Origin: Aselliscus stoliczkanus
Taxonomy: Eukaryota > Chordata > Mammalia > Chiroptera > Hipposideridae
Length of the DNA stretch: 64,000 nt
Reading direction: 5' to 3'
NCBI GenBank assembly: GCA_033961575.1
Contig: CM066741.1
Location: forward strand, 3,105,715-3,169,714
Shown: one piece after another, positions 24,901 through 36,900 of the stretch
How the letters are laid out: each line of letters begins with the position of its first letter
Numbering within the stretch: position 1 is the stretch's first letter
The notes under the pieces: generated by a model
What the model saw: the letters and a program-made list of their open reading frames with translations, nothing else
The model's database searches: none
What the model was told of the DNA's origin: nothing
Made by a program: the position numbers and the translations under genes

Positions 24901-27900
24901 TGCACTTGGAACTTGCCCAGGGCAATGGAGGTGATGCACATTGTCTCCAACTGCTCCAGGTGGGCAAGGGGGCCGGGGAGGGGGTTTGGAAGCGATCCAG
25001 TGCTGGGCTGGAGAGGGAGCGAGTGACCCGTGCCCGGACCTGGCCCACCTGCCACAGACATCAGGGGGCCGGGGGGCCTGCTGAGGGATTGGCAGCTCGC
25101 AAAGCTACCAGGAGGAAGGCAGGAAAACCGGACTGCCTGTCAGTCCCGCCGCTCCTGAGGCCGCAGGGACCCCAAGAAAGGGCTCCACCTCCCACCCCCA
25201 CGCACTGCCCAGCGATGTGAGGGGCCAAGGCATCTGACTTTCTAATTAAAATATTAAAGTCTAGTAGGCATATAATATTAGTGTCACGTGCACAACATAC
25301 AGACTCAATATTTGTATACCTTACCCTGGGGTCGCCGCGCGAAGTCTGGTAACCCCACCTGTCACCGTACAAATCTTAATCCAGAGTGTGAGGTCTCTCT
25401 GGCATCCCCCAAGCAGGGGCAGACTCAGAGTGGGTAGGGAGCATCGGACCCTCTCCCTGCGCCCAGCCTTCCCGCTCCTGGCCTTCCTTACTTGCCAGTC
25501 CCGTCCTATTTTATGCACCTACCGGGTTCCTGGAGGGGCCCCGTTTTGCCTGTTAGCGCCAGGACTTCCCACCAGATGGCACTCACACTCTCTTGTCCTT
25601 TCTCGGTACCAGGCCCCGTTTGCCCGGTTAGCGCTGGGACTGTCCCCCAGATGGCGCTCACACTCTCTTCCTCCCCGACCATTTCTATGGTCTCTCATTT
25701 CTGACCTAGAAATTTTACAATAATAATAATAATAACCACAGCTATTATATATGTATATTATAATAGATAACATATTAATATTTACATATTTTTATATTAT
25801 ATATTTATACACTTATGATTGTATAGTATATATTAATATTAGCCTACCTTGTTATTATATAACAAGAAATGCTTTATGCGCTTATTATGTGCCAGGCATT
25901 GGGCGAAGGCTTTGACAGGCCCAGAGGAGGTTAGACGGCTGGTTGAGTGGGTCCCGATCTTGGCCTCCTGCCACCATTTGGCCTTGAGCGAGTAGGTCAT
26001 TTTCTTGTGCATCGTCAGTTTCCTCATCTATAAAATTAAGATAATAATAACACCTACCCCATATGGCTAAGGGGAGGGTTAAATGGTTTAATTCATGCAG
26101 TGTTCTTAGAAGATAACAAGCACTGTAACCTGAATGTTAAAGAAACCCAGCGACGCTGACAGGTCCAGGAGGTAACCATCATCCCACCCTTTATCCCTAA
26201 GGAAAGTGGAGCTCAGAGAATGCAGCTGAAATTGCCCCGACTTGCATTCTCTCCAGTGTTGCTGGAACCCCTCCCCCCCCAATAAAACCTGATGCGTGGC
26301 CAGTTTCAGGAACCATGTGTCACGTTTCTGAGACTTGCCCCCGCTCGCAGCAGGCAGAGCCCGCGAGCGACCCAGGCGCTGAGCCGCCAAACCCGGGGCT
26401 CCAGCGAGGCCTGCTTGTCGCCGGCTCTTTCAGACAACCCGTCCTCAAAGCAGTCCAGGAGCCTCGCCGAGGAGCTGGGCAAAGCCGCGGAGATGATGGG
26501 CAAAGGCAGGAACGGGGTCGGCTTCGGCAAAGTGGACATCACGGTGGAGAAGGCGCTGCAGAAGGAGTTTGACATTCGGAAGGCCCCCGCCGAGCTGAAG
26601 CTGTTTTTTGAGGGCAACAGATCGGAGCCCATCAGCTGCGAAGGTAACGGTGCTTGCGTGTCAGTCGAGGTGATGCTATCACAGAAACACCCACCTTCCG
26701 TGGCTTGACGGAATTAGGGGTTCAGTGCTTGCTCGTGTACAGGGCTGTTTGCAGCCAGAGGGTGGAGATGGGGGGCTGTGCTCCCCAGCGTCTTCGAAGG
26801 ACCCAGGCTCCTCCCGGCTGTGGCTCTGGCTTCCCCCAGGGCCTCTGGGCCATGTCGTTTCCTGTGTGTCCTGTCAGCAGCTGGGGAAGGAGGCGCAGGG
26901 TTGCCCAGGCCTCGGCCTGGTAAACAGGGCTTCTGGTCTCAGTGCATTGACCAAAAGCCCGTTGCTCGGCCCCACCCGCTGAAAGCTGAGAAGCATGGCC
27001 TCGCTCTGTGCTCATAAGGAAAAGAAAATGGATTTTGGTGAGCGGGTAGCCGGATCTCGCCACAGCTGCTGGGCCCTAGAAGCAGCGGGAGGCGGGAGAG
27101 AGGTGCGTGGTTTATAAACACCCAGAGTTCCTGACTCCCCCTCCCCCGCCCCCCGCAGTCTTCTTCAGAATTACTGTGACAGGGTCCCAGGCCAAGGGGC
27201 ACAGGCTGGCCTCAAGGGAGACTGGATGATGACGGGACAAGGCAGGTGTGGGACCGGGGGCCCGCCAAGCACTTCCCTTCTGTCCTCACTTCATTCATGG
27301 ACTCATTCATTCACTTAATGCTTTTTTATTGAGACCCTTCTGGTGTCAAGCCGTATCTTGATGTCGAGGACGTGTGAAGAATTATGTGCCTCAGTGGGGT
27401 TACATAGTAGGTCCTAATTAAAAGTTTGTAAACATACAAATGCCAAGTGTATGCGTAAGTGGATGGATGGAACGACACAGGTGCATGCAGCGGGGCCCGG
27501 CCTGCCGCTCCCGGCTGTGTGCTGAGCGGCCGACGCCAGGGGGCCTGCAGGGCCTGCAGCAAGCCAGTTGGAGTGTTGTTGCAAGAACCGAGGGGCCAAA
27601 GGAATGCCACCCCCTCAAGGGGCTGCAGGGTGCCTTGCAGTTCTCAGAATGGACACAAGGGGACATGAGACCCACAGGCCGGACTCGCAGAGGAAGGTGT
27701 GGCAGAAACGCCAGTCTCAGGCTGTGCTGTGCTGTGGCTTCCGGCCGGCTTGGGGGAGGTGGCATGTGATGGCGGGGCAGAGAGGAGATGGGAAGAAAGG
27801 GCAGGAGCAGCGACAGAAGGGACAGAGACCACAGACAGCTGCTTCCTGTGGATACTGACTGACATCCCCCAACGGTGATGACACATTGATCCCAAGCAAG

Positions 27901-30900
27901 AAGCCCTTTTTGTGTTAGCTTTGGGGCGCCCCGTGAAGAAGTGAGAAGCCCCAGGTTACTTTGTTGAAGCCCTGATCCTACTTCGAAGCAACGAGGTGAC
28001 AATGTGGTGACTTCCAGACAGTCCGAGCTCCTTTGTGGTGGAAGCCAGTGCCTTGGACCCCTCTGCCCTCTGCCGGGCAGGAAATGTCACTGTCACCTCC
28101 CCAGAAAGCCTCCCTGGACTTCCGGTTGGGGTGCCTGGCCCTCTTGTGGGTTCCACAGCACCTGTGCCTCCTCGTCAAGCCCCAACACATATCAGAAGCA
28201 TTTACTGTGTTCCGGGCACTGTTCTAGTCCCTTCTCACAGCTCACAGCCACCCAATGGAGGAGGTGCTTTTACAGATGGAGAAACTGAGGCTCAGCATCT
28301 ACCGACGTTTTCTGTAAAGGGCCAGTCATAAATACCTTAGGCCTTGCAGGCCAGACAATCTCTGTGACAGCAGCTTAACTAGGCTGAGGCCGTGGGAAAG
28401 CGTCTCCATGCGTAAGCAGATGGGCATGGCTGTGATCCAATAAAACTTTATTTATAAAATCAATTGGCAGACCAGGTTTGGCCCCTGGGCTGTAGTTGAC
28501 AGACCCCTGCCCCACACTCTGCTGCAGTCTCAGTAAATGGCAGATGTGGTTATTATTATTAGCAAACGATTAGTTTCCCGACCCTAGTCCAGTGCCTGGA
28601 ACACGCAGGTTCTTAATGAATCGTTTTTTGAGCCTGACCGGGATGGGATGGCAGGGGCCTGCTGTAGGTGGGCTTGGAGGACGGAGCCAGCCCGCATTCC
28701 CGCTGGGCTGGCCCACCGCCTTCCTTCAGTATCTCCCTCAGCAGGGAGCGAGCCAGTGTGATGCCGGGATGGAGCCAGGACCTGGGTGTCAGGACAAGCA
28801 CTAGCTATGAGAGCGTGACCCAGGCTTCCACCTTCTCATTTCCTAGAAAGGATAAATAGTGGGAGCCAGGCTTGAGAGGCTGCCCTGAGCTACGACAGCG
28901 ACCGTGCTTTATGGGTCTGCACCGTGACTTTCATGAAAACCTCTCCAGGAGGCAGGGGGAGTTTAGTCCTTGTCGGGTCAAAGCCCCACCCAGCCCACTT
29001 CTCCTCTAGTCTCCAAGGATCGGTGGTGGGAGACGGCCGGGGCCCTCCTTTCTGGAGAGAGGGGGGCTCATGTTCCCTGCAGGGCCTCGGTTAATGATGC
29101 AATCACAGCTTGCACCTGGAAATATGCAGCAGGGCGACAGTCCCAGTCAATCATTGACACAGCATTCACACCTCAGTTGTCACCGTGTCCTCTGGCTGAG
29201 AGCCAAGCGCCCGGGGAGGCGTCTGCCCTACAAGGGGCAGTGCCCAATTTACCCACATTCAGAGCCACCTATGTCCCATGGGGTCCAGAGGGGCAAACGG
29301 AGCTCATACATCCCAAAGAAGAGGACGGGAGATCAGGGTCCCTCCAGCCAACTTATCTAGTGATTCATTCGCCTCACTCATTTGTCCTACAGTTATTTCC
29401 TGAGCACCTAGCATGAGCCAGACCTTACAAGAGCTACTGAGCAAGTGAGCCAAGAATGAAAACATCGGGAAGAGACACACTCAATGAGAGAAATCCAACA
29501 AGTCACAAAATAGAGGGAAGTGGCAGGGAGGGCTCAGAACGTAGCAAACTGAGAACTCAACAGGCAGGAGGAGGTGCCCTTGAGAGCTGCCCTTGAGAGG
29601 GCAGCCGCCGCAGCCTGGCATGCTGGAGGACAAAGACGTGGCCGGAGCGTGGGCAGCAGGAGAGAGGGGCGCACAGGGCGCTCAGCGCGATGCTTGCGAT
29701 GACCTGAAATTCAGACCTGTTCACAGTGGTTTTGGTATTTTCAGAATTTTTAAACCAATTCCTTTCAGGACGCTTGCAACGTAATTTTTTTCAGGCAAAA
29801 GCCTCTAGGAGAAAATTTGTTTCCAAGATATGAGCCTTTTTCTCCCTGAAGGATGGCTGGGAACTCGGTGACATTAGAAAGTCAACCTCAGGGCCGAGTC
29901 CAGGCAGAGGGGGGTGCCTGCAGGGGGCGTGGAGGGAAGGCTCTGAGGGTGGCAGGAAGCCTCCTGTCCCGTGAGGCACCACATACCTCCCCCTTCTATG
30001 AACTTCCACAGGCCTGACTCCCTGTGGCTTTTTAAATGACCTAATCTGTGTTTACTGAAGCTCGACACAGCATCCCCCACAGACCAGAAATCCTACTCCG
30101 GGGCTTGTACCCAACAGGAGTGCGACAATCTGCTCCCAGCGACATGCATGAGAATTCATTCTTAATGGTCCCAAACTGGAAACAACCCAGATGCCCATCA
30201 ACAGAGATTAGATAAATAAATTGTGGACTGTACAGGCACCATGGACGCGTCTCACAAACATAACAAAACCAGGCCTGAAAACACACACCGGTGAGGTTCT
30301 ATTGATACAAAGTTCAAGAGCAGGCAGAGTAAATAAAGCACTGTCGCTAGAAGTCGGGTAGAAGTTGCCCCAGGTGGTGGGGGGCTGGGGTCTGGGGAGG
30401 GCCTTCTGAGGGGCTGCCCGTGTCCTAGTTTTGATCGGGGCGGTAGTTACTCAGGTGTGTTCACTTGGCGAAAATGTATCAAACTACCCATTATAATCTG
30501 TACACCTTTCTGCATGTAAATCTACTTTATTACCAGTTTTTAAAAAGGCCTAATGTTCTTAGGAAATGCAAGCGGAGACCCTGAAGAGTCCTTTCCAGGT
30601 GGTCTAGCAACTCCGAGGGCATTCATTAAGCCTGTGGCAGTTTGCCCTGGTGCGGGGCCTTGGCACAGGCCGTTTGCTCGGCCCCCAGGCCATTCCCCTC
30701 GCCCTGCTGCCTCCGGTTCATGCCCGTGCAGCCTGCAGTTTTCAGCTCCTGAGTAATTTCCTCCAGGAAGCCCTACAGGCTTATGGGACTTGGCTTTCAG
30801 ATACTTATGTGGTTGTGCATAGACACTGGTTGGTGTAATTATCGCCTGTCCTTAGCAGAATGAGAGCTCCACCGTCACATCCCCAGGACTAAGCATAGCA

Positions 30901-33900
30901 TTTGATAACATAATAGGCACTGAATGTATGTTCATCAAAGAAATGAAGAGTGAAGGAGTGAGTGAGTCACTAAAGGCCCATAGAGTTAGCCCAAAGCTAC
31001 TCCCATGCTATCTCATCAGCTCATTGTAAAGGTTCCATTCTATTCTGTAACATGCTTTGATAGAAAAGAATATTTTACCTTATCTGCCATCATGTGACAT
31101 TGGTGACTCCAGCAAACCTATGTCCATCTGTAGCCTTGTGCACACACTGGTGCACTATATGTCTCCCCAGATACGGTATATGCCCCTCAATTTCAAAAGC
31201 TGTTTGTGAGCTTGGCACCTCCCACATGATCACTGAGAAAGGGCAGCTGGGATTTAGGACCTTAGCAGACATCTGGGTCTCAGCTGAGCAACTGGAGACA
31301 CAAGGAGATGATGGGATATTCATTCCCAAGGTCACCGAGTTCGCTGGTCGTTCGACTTACATTTTATTTCTTCATATTAAAAAAAATAAATAAACCCATT
31401 TCGGGCCAGCTGAGTGGTGCGTTGGTTAAGAGCTGGCTTGGGACGCCAGCAGCCTGGGTTCAAATCCCACATGAGGGCCAGTGACACTGCCCTCTACAGC
31501 TGAGATGGTGAACAACAGCTCCACCTGGAGCTGGGCTGCTGTGAGTCCCCGGGACGGCATAGCTGCAGCCCCTGCTGCCGTGGGCTGCCATAGGCTACAG
31601 TGAGTGGCCGGCAGCCAGCATGAGTGGCTGGCAGCTGGTGTGAGCTGCCAAGAGCTGCTGTGAGTGGCCATCCAGAGGCCGGTGACCGATCTGCCTCACC
31701 CAAGAAGAGCGCAATGACGATACCAACATGGGCCAGTGAAGCAGTGTCCTCCACAACTAGACTGAAGAGCAAAAGGACAGCAACTTGTCTGTTCCCCTTC
31801 CCCAATTCCGCAATAAAATCTTAAAAAATATAACAATAAAATAAACCCTTTGGAAGGTGGCTAAGAACAGAAGGCTGGACTTGCCTCCTCCTGGGTTTGC
31901 TTCCTGGGGTCGCTAGTGGGGTGGCCACTGGCAAGTTGAATCTCAATGTCCTCATCTGCAAAATGGGGAGAATAAGAAGTGGGGTTGCCGTGTGTGTGGG
32001 GGGTATAATGTACGCAGCACGCTCAGCGCTCCCCACGGCATCTGGCCCTCGGTAAGAGCTCAGTCACGTTTAGCTGTTGGCGATGTTCGTGCCCTGGGGG
32101 CTGGGTGGGGAGGAGCCCAGGACCACTGTGGCCTTCAGGGGCGGAGGCCCGAGACAAGATGCGTCTATTTACTACACCTGGGAGAGGGGCCTTGCTGCAG
32201 CTCGGGAAGAAACTGCCGTGGGATCCGTGTAACTGTCTCTCTCTCCAGGAGTGGTCGAATCTGCGGCCTTGGTCGTCTGGTTGAGAAGGCAAATTAGCCA
32301 GAAAGCGTTTTTGTTCACTGACATCCAGCAGGTGGTTGAGTTTGTGAAAGCCAGGCCATTGGTCATCATTGGCTTTTTCCAGGTACTGGGTTCAAGGGAG
32401 GGGCGGAGGTGTATGGCTTTTCCACCGGGGAGGAGTCGCCTGTCTGGGAAGAGGGGCCCTCCACTTGAGCTAATTCCATACCCACCCTTCTTTTCCCAAT
32501 GAGCTGGTTTTCTGGGGGAACTACAAGGCCAAAATGAAGAGAGAAACCATGGTGGGCGGAGCAGGAGAAGCCACTAGAAAGGACAGACATGGAGAGCGGA
32601 GACGGACATATTTATTGGGCTGATGGTATAATGAGCTTTTGGGGGTCCATTTAGACCAGCACCGAATCATCACTAATTTGCAAACTGTTTCTGCTTTTGA
32701 AGGATGTTTCTTCTCTGTCTTCACTCATTTCCTGTTAACTTTTTTTTTTTTGCTTTAGTGTGCTTTTATTAACTATGTAAGCCCTGATACAATCTTCCCA
32801 AAGTTACAAGCAAGAGACAAAAATGCTAAAGCAAAAAAAAATTAAAAATGAAATCCGCTTAAATATCACAGAACTTTACGTAATGAAGATGTATTAGGCA
32901 TTAAATTCAAATAAGGGAATGGCCAAGAATCTCTCAATATGGTGTGAATGGAGAAAGGATATCAATTTCCTCCTTTCCTATAACGTTGATGACTCTCGCC
33001 TCCTCCCGGTGGGAAGCAAGAACGCAGGCGTTACATTTACACACGGGGAGGGTAGGTGCCTCTCTCCCTCGCATCCACTCTTTGACAGTGTCTTGGGCAC
33101 GAATTTTCTCATGACCTAAAGATTGAAGGCTGAAGCTACAGCCATAGCTGGATACCAAGCTCATGTTTGATACCACATGTGATCAGATCAATCGCGTCTT
33201 CTGAAAGCAAGTAAGGAATAAATGTTAAAAAGTCTCCACCTACTCTAAGACTTGGAGAAGGTCAAGTTTAATCAAAGGTCAAGTTATCCCCCCAGGCCTC
33301 TCTGTGGATTTGCCTATTCTGGCCTTAGTCAGAGCCACAGAAGTATTGTGGGGACAAAGCAGGAAAGGGGATTTAGGCGACTCAGCAAAACCCCAGAACT
33401 GGGAAAGTGGGGAGACAAGCTGCCACCATTGCCCCCTTGCCCTCAGATGAGCCAGGCGTTTTGCTCTCCCCACACAGGATTTGGAGGAAGAGGTGGCAGA
33501 GTTGTTCTATGACGTCATCAAAGACTTCCCCGAGCTCACGTTTGGAGTGATAGCCATCCCCCACGCGGCCGGGCGTTTCCACGTCACCCTCGACAGCGTC
33601 CTGGTGTTCAAAAAGGTAGGTCTTTGACCCTGTTCCTGGGGAGGGGTCTCTGGTCCAAAACGGTGGACTGTGCGTGCATGTGTGGACTTTGGGTACACAT
33701 GCTGGTTCTGCCACTTGTCAGCTCCGTGGCACTAGACCAGCTGGCTTTGGCAAAACCAGTTTCCCGGTGTCTGTCCGGCCTGTTCAGCCACTCTCCATTG
33801 TAAGCTCCTCCTCCTTTCCTTACCCAGTAAGTGTCACCACGTCTCCATCCTCTGTCCCGTGTTTTCTTCTGGTCTGTGCCCACCCCCATTACCATCCAGA

Positions 33901-36900
33901 CACCCATGATGTACAACCCCCATCCCCAGCCAGACCTTTGTACCCATCACCAGGGGTCTGAACGTGGCCAGGCCCGGAGTCGCCATCTCCCCTCCGGCTG
34001 CTCGCTCCTTCCCCGACAGGCGCTGACCCTGGGCTACAGGGAACTAGGGCACGCCCTGTGTCAAGCCAGGTCCTCCTGAGAAGTCGTTCCGCAGGAGTAG
34101 ACCTGCCAAGATTAGGGGGAGTGCCTGTGAAGGGAAACAGGGAGCTGGGGAGACTCCTAAGACTAGGATGAAGGCCTGATGTTCAGGGAGAAAGAGGGGG
34201 AGGGTAGGAGGGAGGGAGGGAGGGAGGCCTTGACTACAGTGGAATCCTTAGAAAGTTTATGGAAGTCGCTTAGCAGAGAAGTCCTGCATCTTTTCCCTGA
34301 CACACCGGGTCACCGGGTCACCAGGTGGGGGCAGCGTGTGGGAAACGGCCCAGCATCGGTGTGTGCACGGCGATGGATTTCAGAGCAAGGCAGAGGGGCT
34401 GTCGGTCAGTCCCCCTGCTGCCTTGGTAGATGGAGCTTGTCACGGCTGCCAGAGACCCACAGGCCCGCAGGCCAATCCGCCCAGCTGGCCACACTTACGG
34501 GGTGCCTAGATTATGGGTTACATGGTCACCATGGTGTTTCCTTTCTGTCCAAGGGGAAAACGGTGCTATTTATATTTATTAAGTGCCTGCATCACGGAAG
34601 CTACTGCCCGCCAATGTGTTTCTTCTTTCATTCCAGGGGAAAATGGTGAACCGCGAGGAGCTGATTAATGACAGCACCAACAAACGCACCCTCGATCAGG
34701 TCATAAAGCAGCACCTCACGGGTTTTGTTATCGAATACAACGCTGAGGTCAGCGGGGAGAGGGTCCCGGGGAGGGGGGCGGCGTGGCAGTCGCGTGCTGC
34801 GCGGGCCTGCGCCCGGCAACCCGCCTCCCTTGTCGTTGCAGAGCAAGGATCTGATCTACGAGCTGCAAATCCAGAATCACATGCTGCTCTTTGCCTCCAA
34901 AAGCTCCCTGGCATTCGGTGCCGTAATGCAGCATTACCGGGTGGCGGCCAGGGAGTTCCAGAACCAGGTGTGTGGGAGGCGCCATCCCATCTGGATGAGA
35001 CGCTCAGCCTGGGTGGGCTCGCATGTGCATTTGTGTAGTGATTTCCCGATTTGCATATGGATGCTATGTACTATTTACTATTTAGTTTTACCTCAGCCTC
35101 CTCCATTCTCCCTGCTCAGTGTCGCCCCCTTTCTCGCCAAACCTATGCCCCTTCGTCCCTCCTCTTTTGATAAGTCTGCTTGGGAGGACAATGGTTCGGC
35201 TGCTTTTTTGCGAGACCACGCTCCACCAAGAGTGGGTGACTGCTGGGCGGGTGGCATCGGCCCTGGAGGTGAGAGGGAGGCAAGAAGGGGGCTGCCCGAG
35301 GCCAGGGCTTGAAGCTGGGACACGAAGAGGCACAGCTGCTGGGACACGTGACTGCTGAGCTTCTAGGCGCGAGTCACACAGACTTGGGCCACGAGGGGGT
35401 TGTGTCTTAGGTGCGTTTCTTAGTCGCCCCATGTGCAAAAGGGAGACGTGGTAAGAATGAGAAGGCTGCTCGCTGTAAGGCGTTGAGCAGATGTGCGATA
35501 AACGGTGCTAATTATTGTTATCATTATCATCCGTAGAGACGAACGTGTTTTTCCTAAGCATATACCTGTATTTCTGTAGTGACCATCCCCTGGGCTCTGG
35601 GGGGCTATTTACTTCATTTTTCTCTCTTTTTGTTAATGGCGGGTTTTTTTCTTTTGGAGAAAAGGACTCTGTGATGTAAACAAAACAATTAAAAATGTTG
35701 AAACCCAAAACACACACAGAGAGAAGCCGCTAGAGTAAAAAGAAATTCAGTGTCCTCGTTAACCCCAGGATACCACTCTAATCTCCCAACGCCTCTTGTA
35801 AAGAGGTTTCCTGGTTTAGTCCATTTTAAACTAAGACGTTTGCTAGGCACATAGTCCAATCACTTTCCCTCCAAATGCACCCATCTGCTCATTTGCTGGG
35901 ATGTAAGCTTCAGGTGTGGGTTGTGTCTGCCGCAGGCAGTACCGGGGCCCTGAGCTTAGCAAACTGCCTAGTCGGGGCTCCCCGATTTGTTGAGCGAATG
36001 AGTGAAGTCCCGAATTTCCTCCAGAGGAGAATAGCTTAGGCTAATCCTAAGAGCTGACACGCACGGAGCATTTTTCTGCCTCTCAGTCACTGAACTAACC
36101 TTTACACACTTAGGTAATGGTAATTACCTAGTTACCATTAGGTAATTCTCATGGTGACCCTAGCAGGTGGGCACTGTTACCATCACCACGTCACAGGTAA
36201 GGATGCAGAGGCCCAGAGTACTGGGTAGGAGCTCGGACCTCCCGGCTGGCACAGACCTCCCATCTGTGCTTTGGGGGGCAGGGGTGCCCCTGCCCGATGG
36301 AAGGGACCTTCAGTGCGTGTTAAAAGGAGCTCCGCAGACCTGCTATTTGTAGTCCATTAGAGCCCCCGGCCCCCAGGCCTTGCCAAGATCTTCCCTCCCT
36401 GACCGGTTCAGCGCCTGTCCATGGCCCCAGTCAGACACAGGCTCCTTGGACTTGGCAGATTCTCTTCATCCTCGTGGACGCTGACGAGCCCAGGAACGGG
36501 CGTGTCTTCGAATACTTCCGGATCACAGAGGTCGACATCCCCTGCGTCCAGATCCTCAACTTGAGCTCCGACGCCAGGTACAAAATGCCGTTTGAGGACA
36601 TAACCTCCCAAACCCTCAAGAAATTCGGCCGCAGTTTCCTGAATAGAAGAGCCAAGGTAAGTGTGTTTCTGTTCTTGGGCAAGTGCTCATCCCGAATCTC
36701 AAAAGCGTGCCCTTTTCCTTGTCATTTTGCTGGCTTCGGTCCTCTGCAGGGGGTGCAGAATAAGGGTCAGGCTCGGGTTCCACATGGGGAAGTGCCCCCA
36801 TCCCCTCCCTCCCTCCAATCTATTAGGTTGTCGGAAAAGTCATGACACATTTTTGCAACGAAAAACATAGAAAAAATACGTCATGACTTTTCCGACTACC

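Larger units (their letters stand above)
25537..25690 (+). repeat. Two-copy tandem duplication carrying CTCF-like motifs
   Basis: Two imperfect units of about 76 bases (25537-25612 and 25613-25690), each with GGCCCCGTTT, GTTAGCGC, CAGATGGC and CTCACACTCTCTT. Each contains one CTCF-like core, on the same strand. Confidence 0.75.
15902..26433. other. PDILT intron 1 (10.5 kb)
   Basis: The longest intron of the gene. It holds MIR-like fragments (about 16040-16095, 16430-16620, 17250-17480, 22390-22520), MER5A-like and MER20-like DNA transposons, a short SINE, L2-type blocks (about 21120-21660, 23960-24400), a CT-rich tract (19950-19995), a tandem duplicated unit with CTCF-like motifs (25537-25690) and an AT-rich block (25715-25860). 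No extra exon was recognised. Confidence 0.6.
26644..32248. other. PDILT intron 2 (5.6 kb)
   Basis: Holds an L2/MIR-like block (about 28190-28300), a hAT-type DNA transposon (28300-28508), an L2/MIR-class block (about 29370-29700), an L1-like fragment (30065-30540) and a full-length long SINE (31403-31828). Confidence 0.6.
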
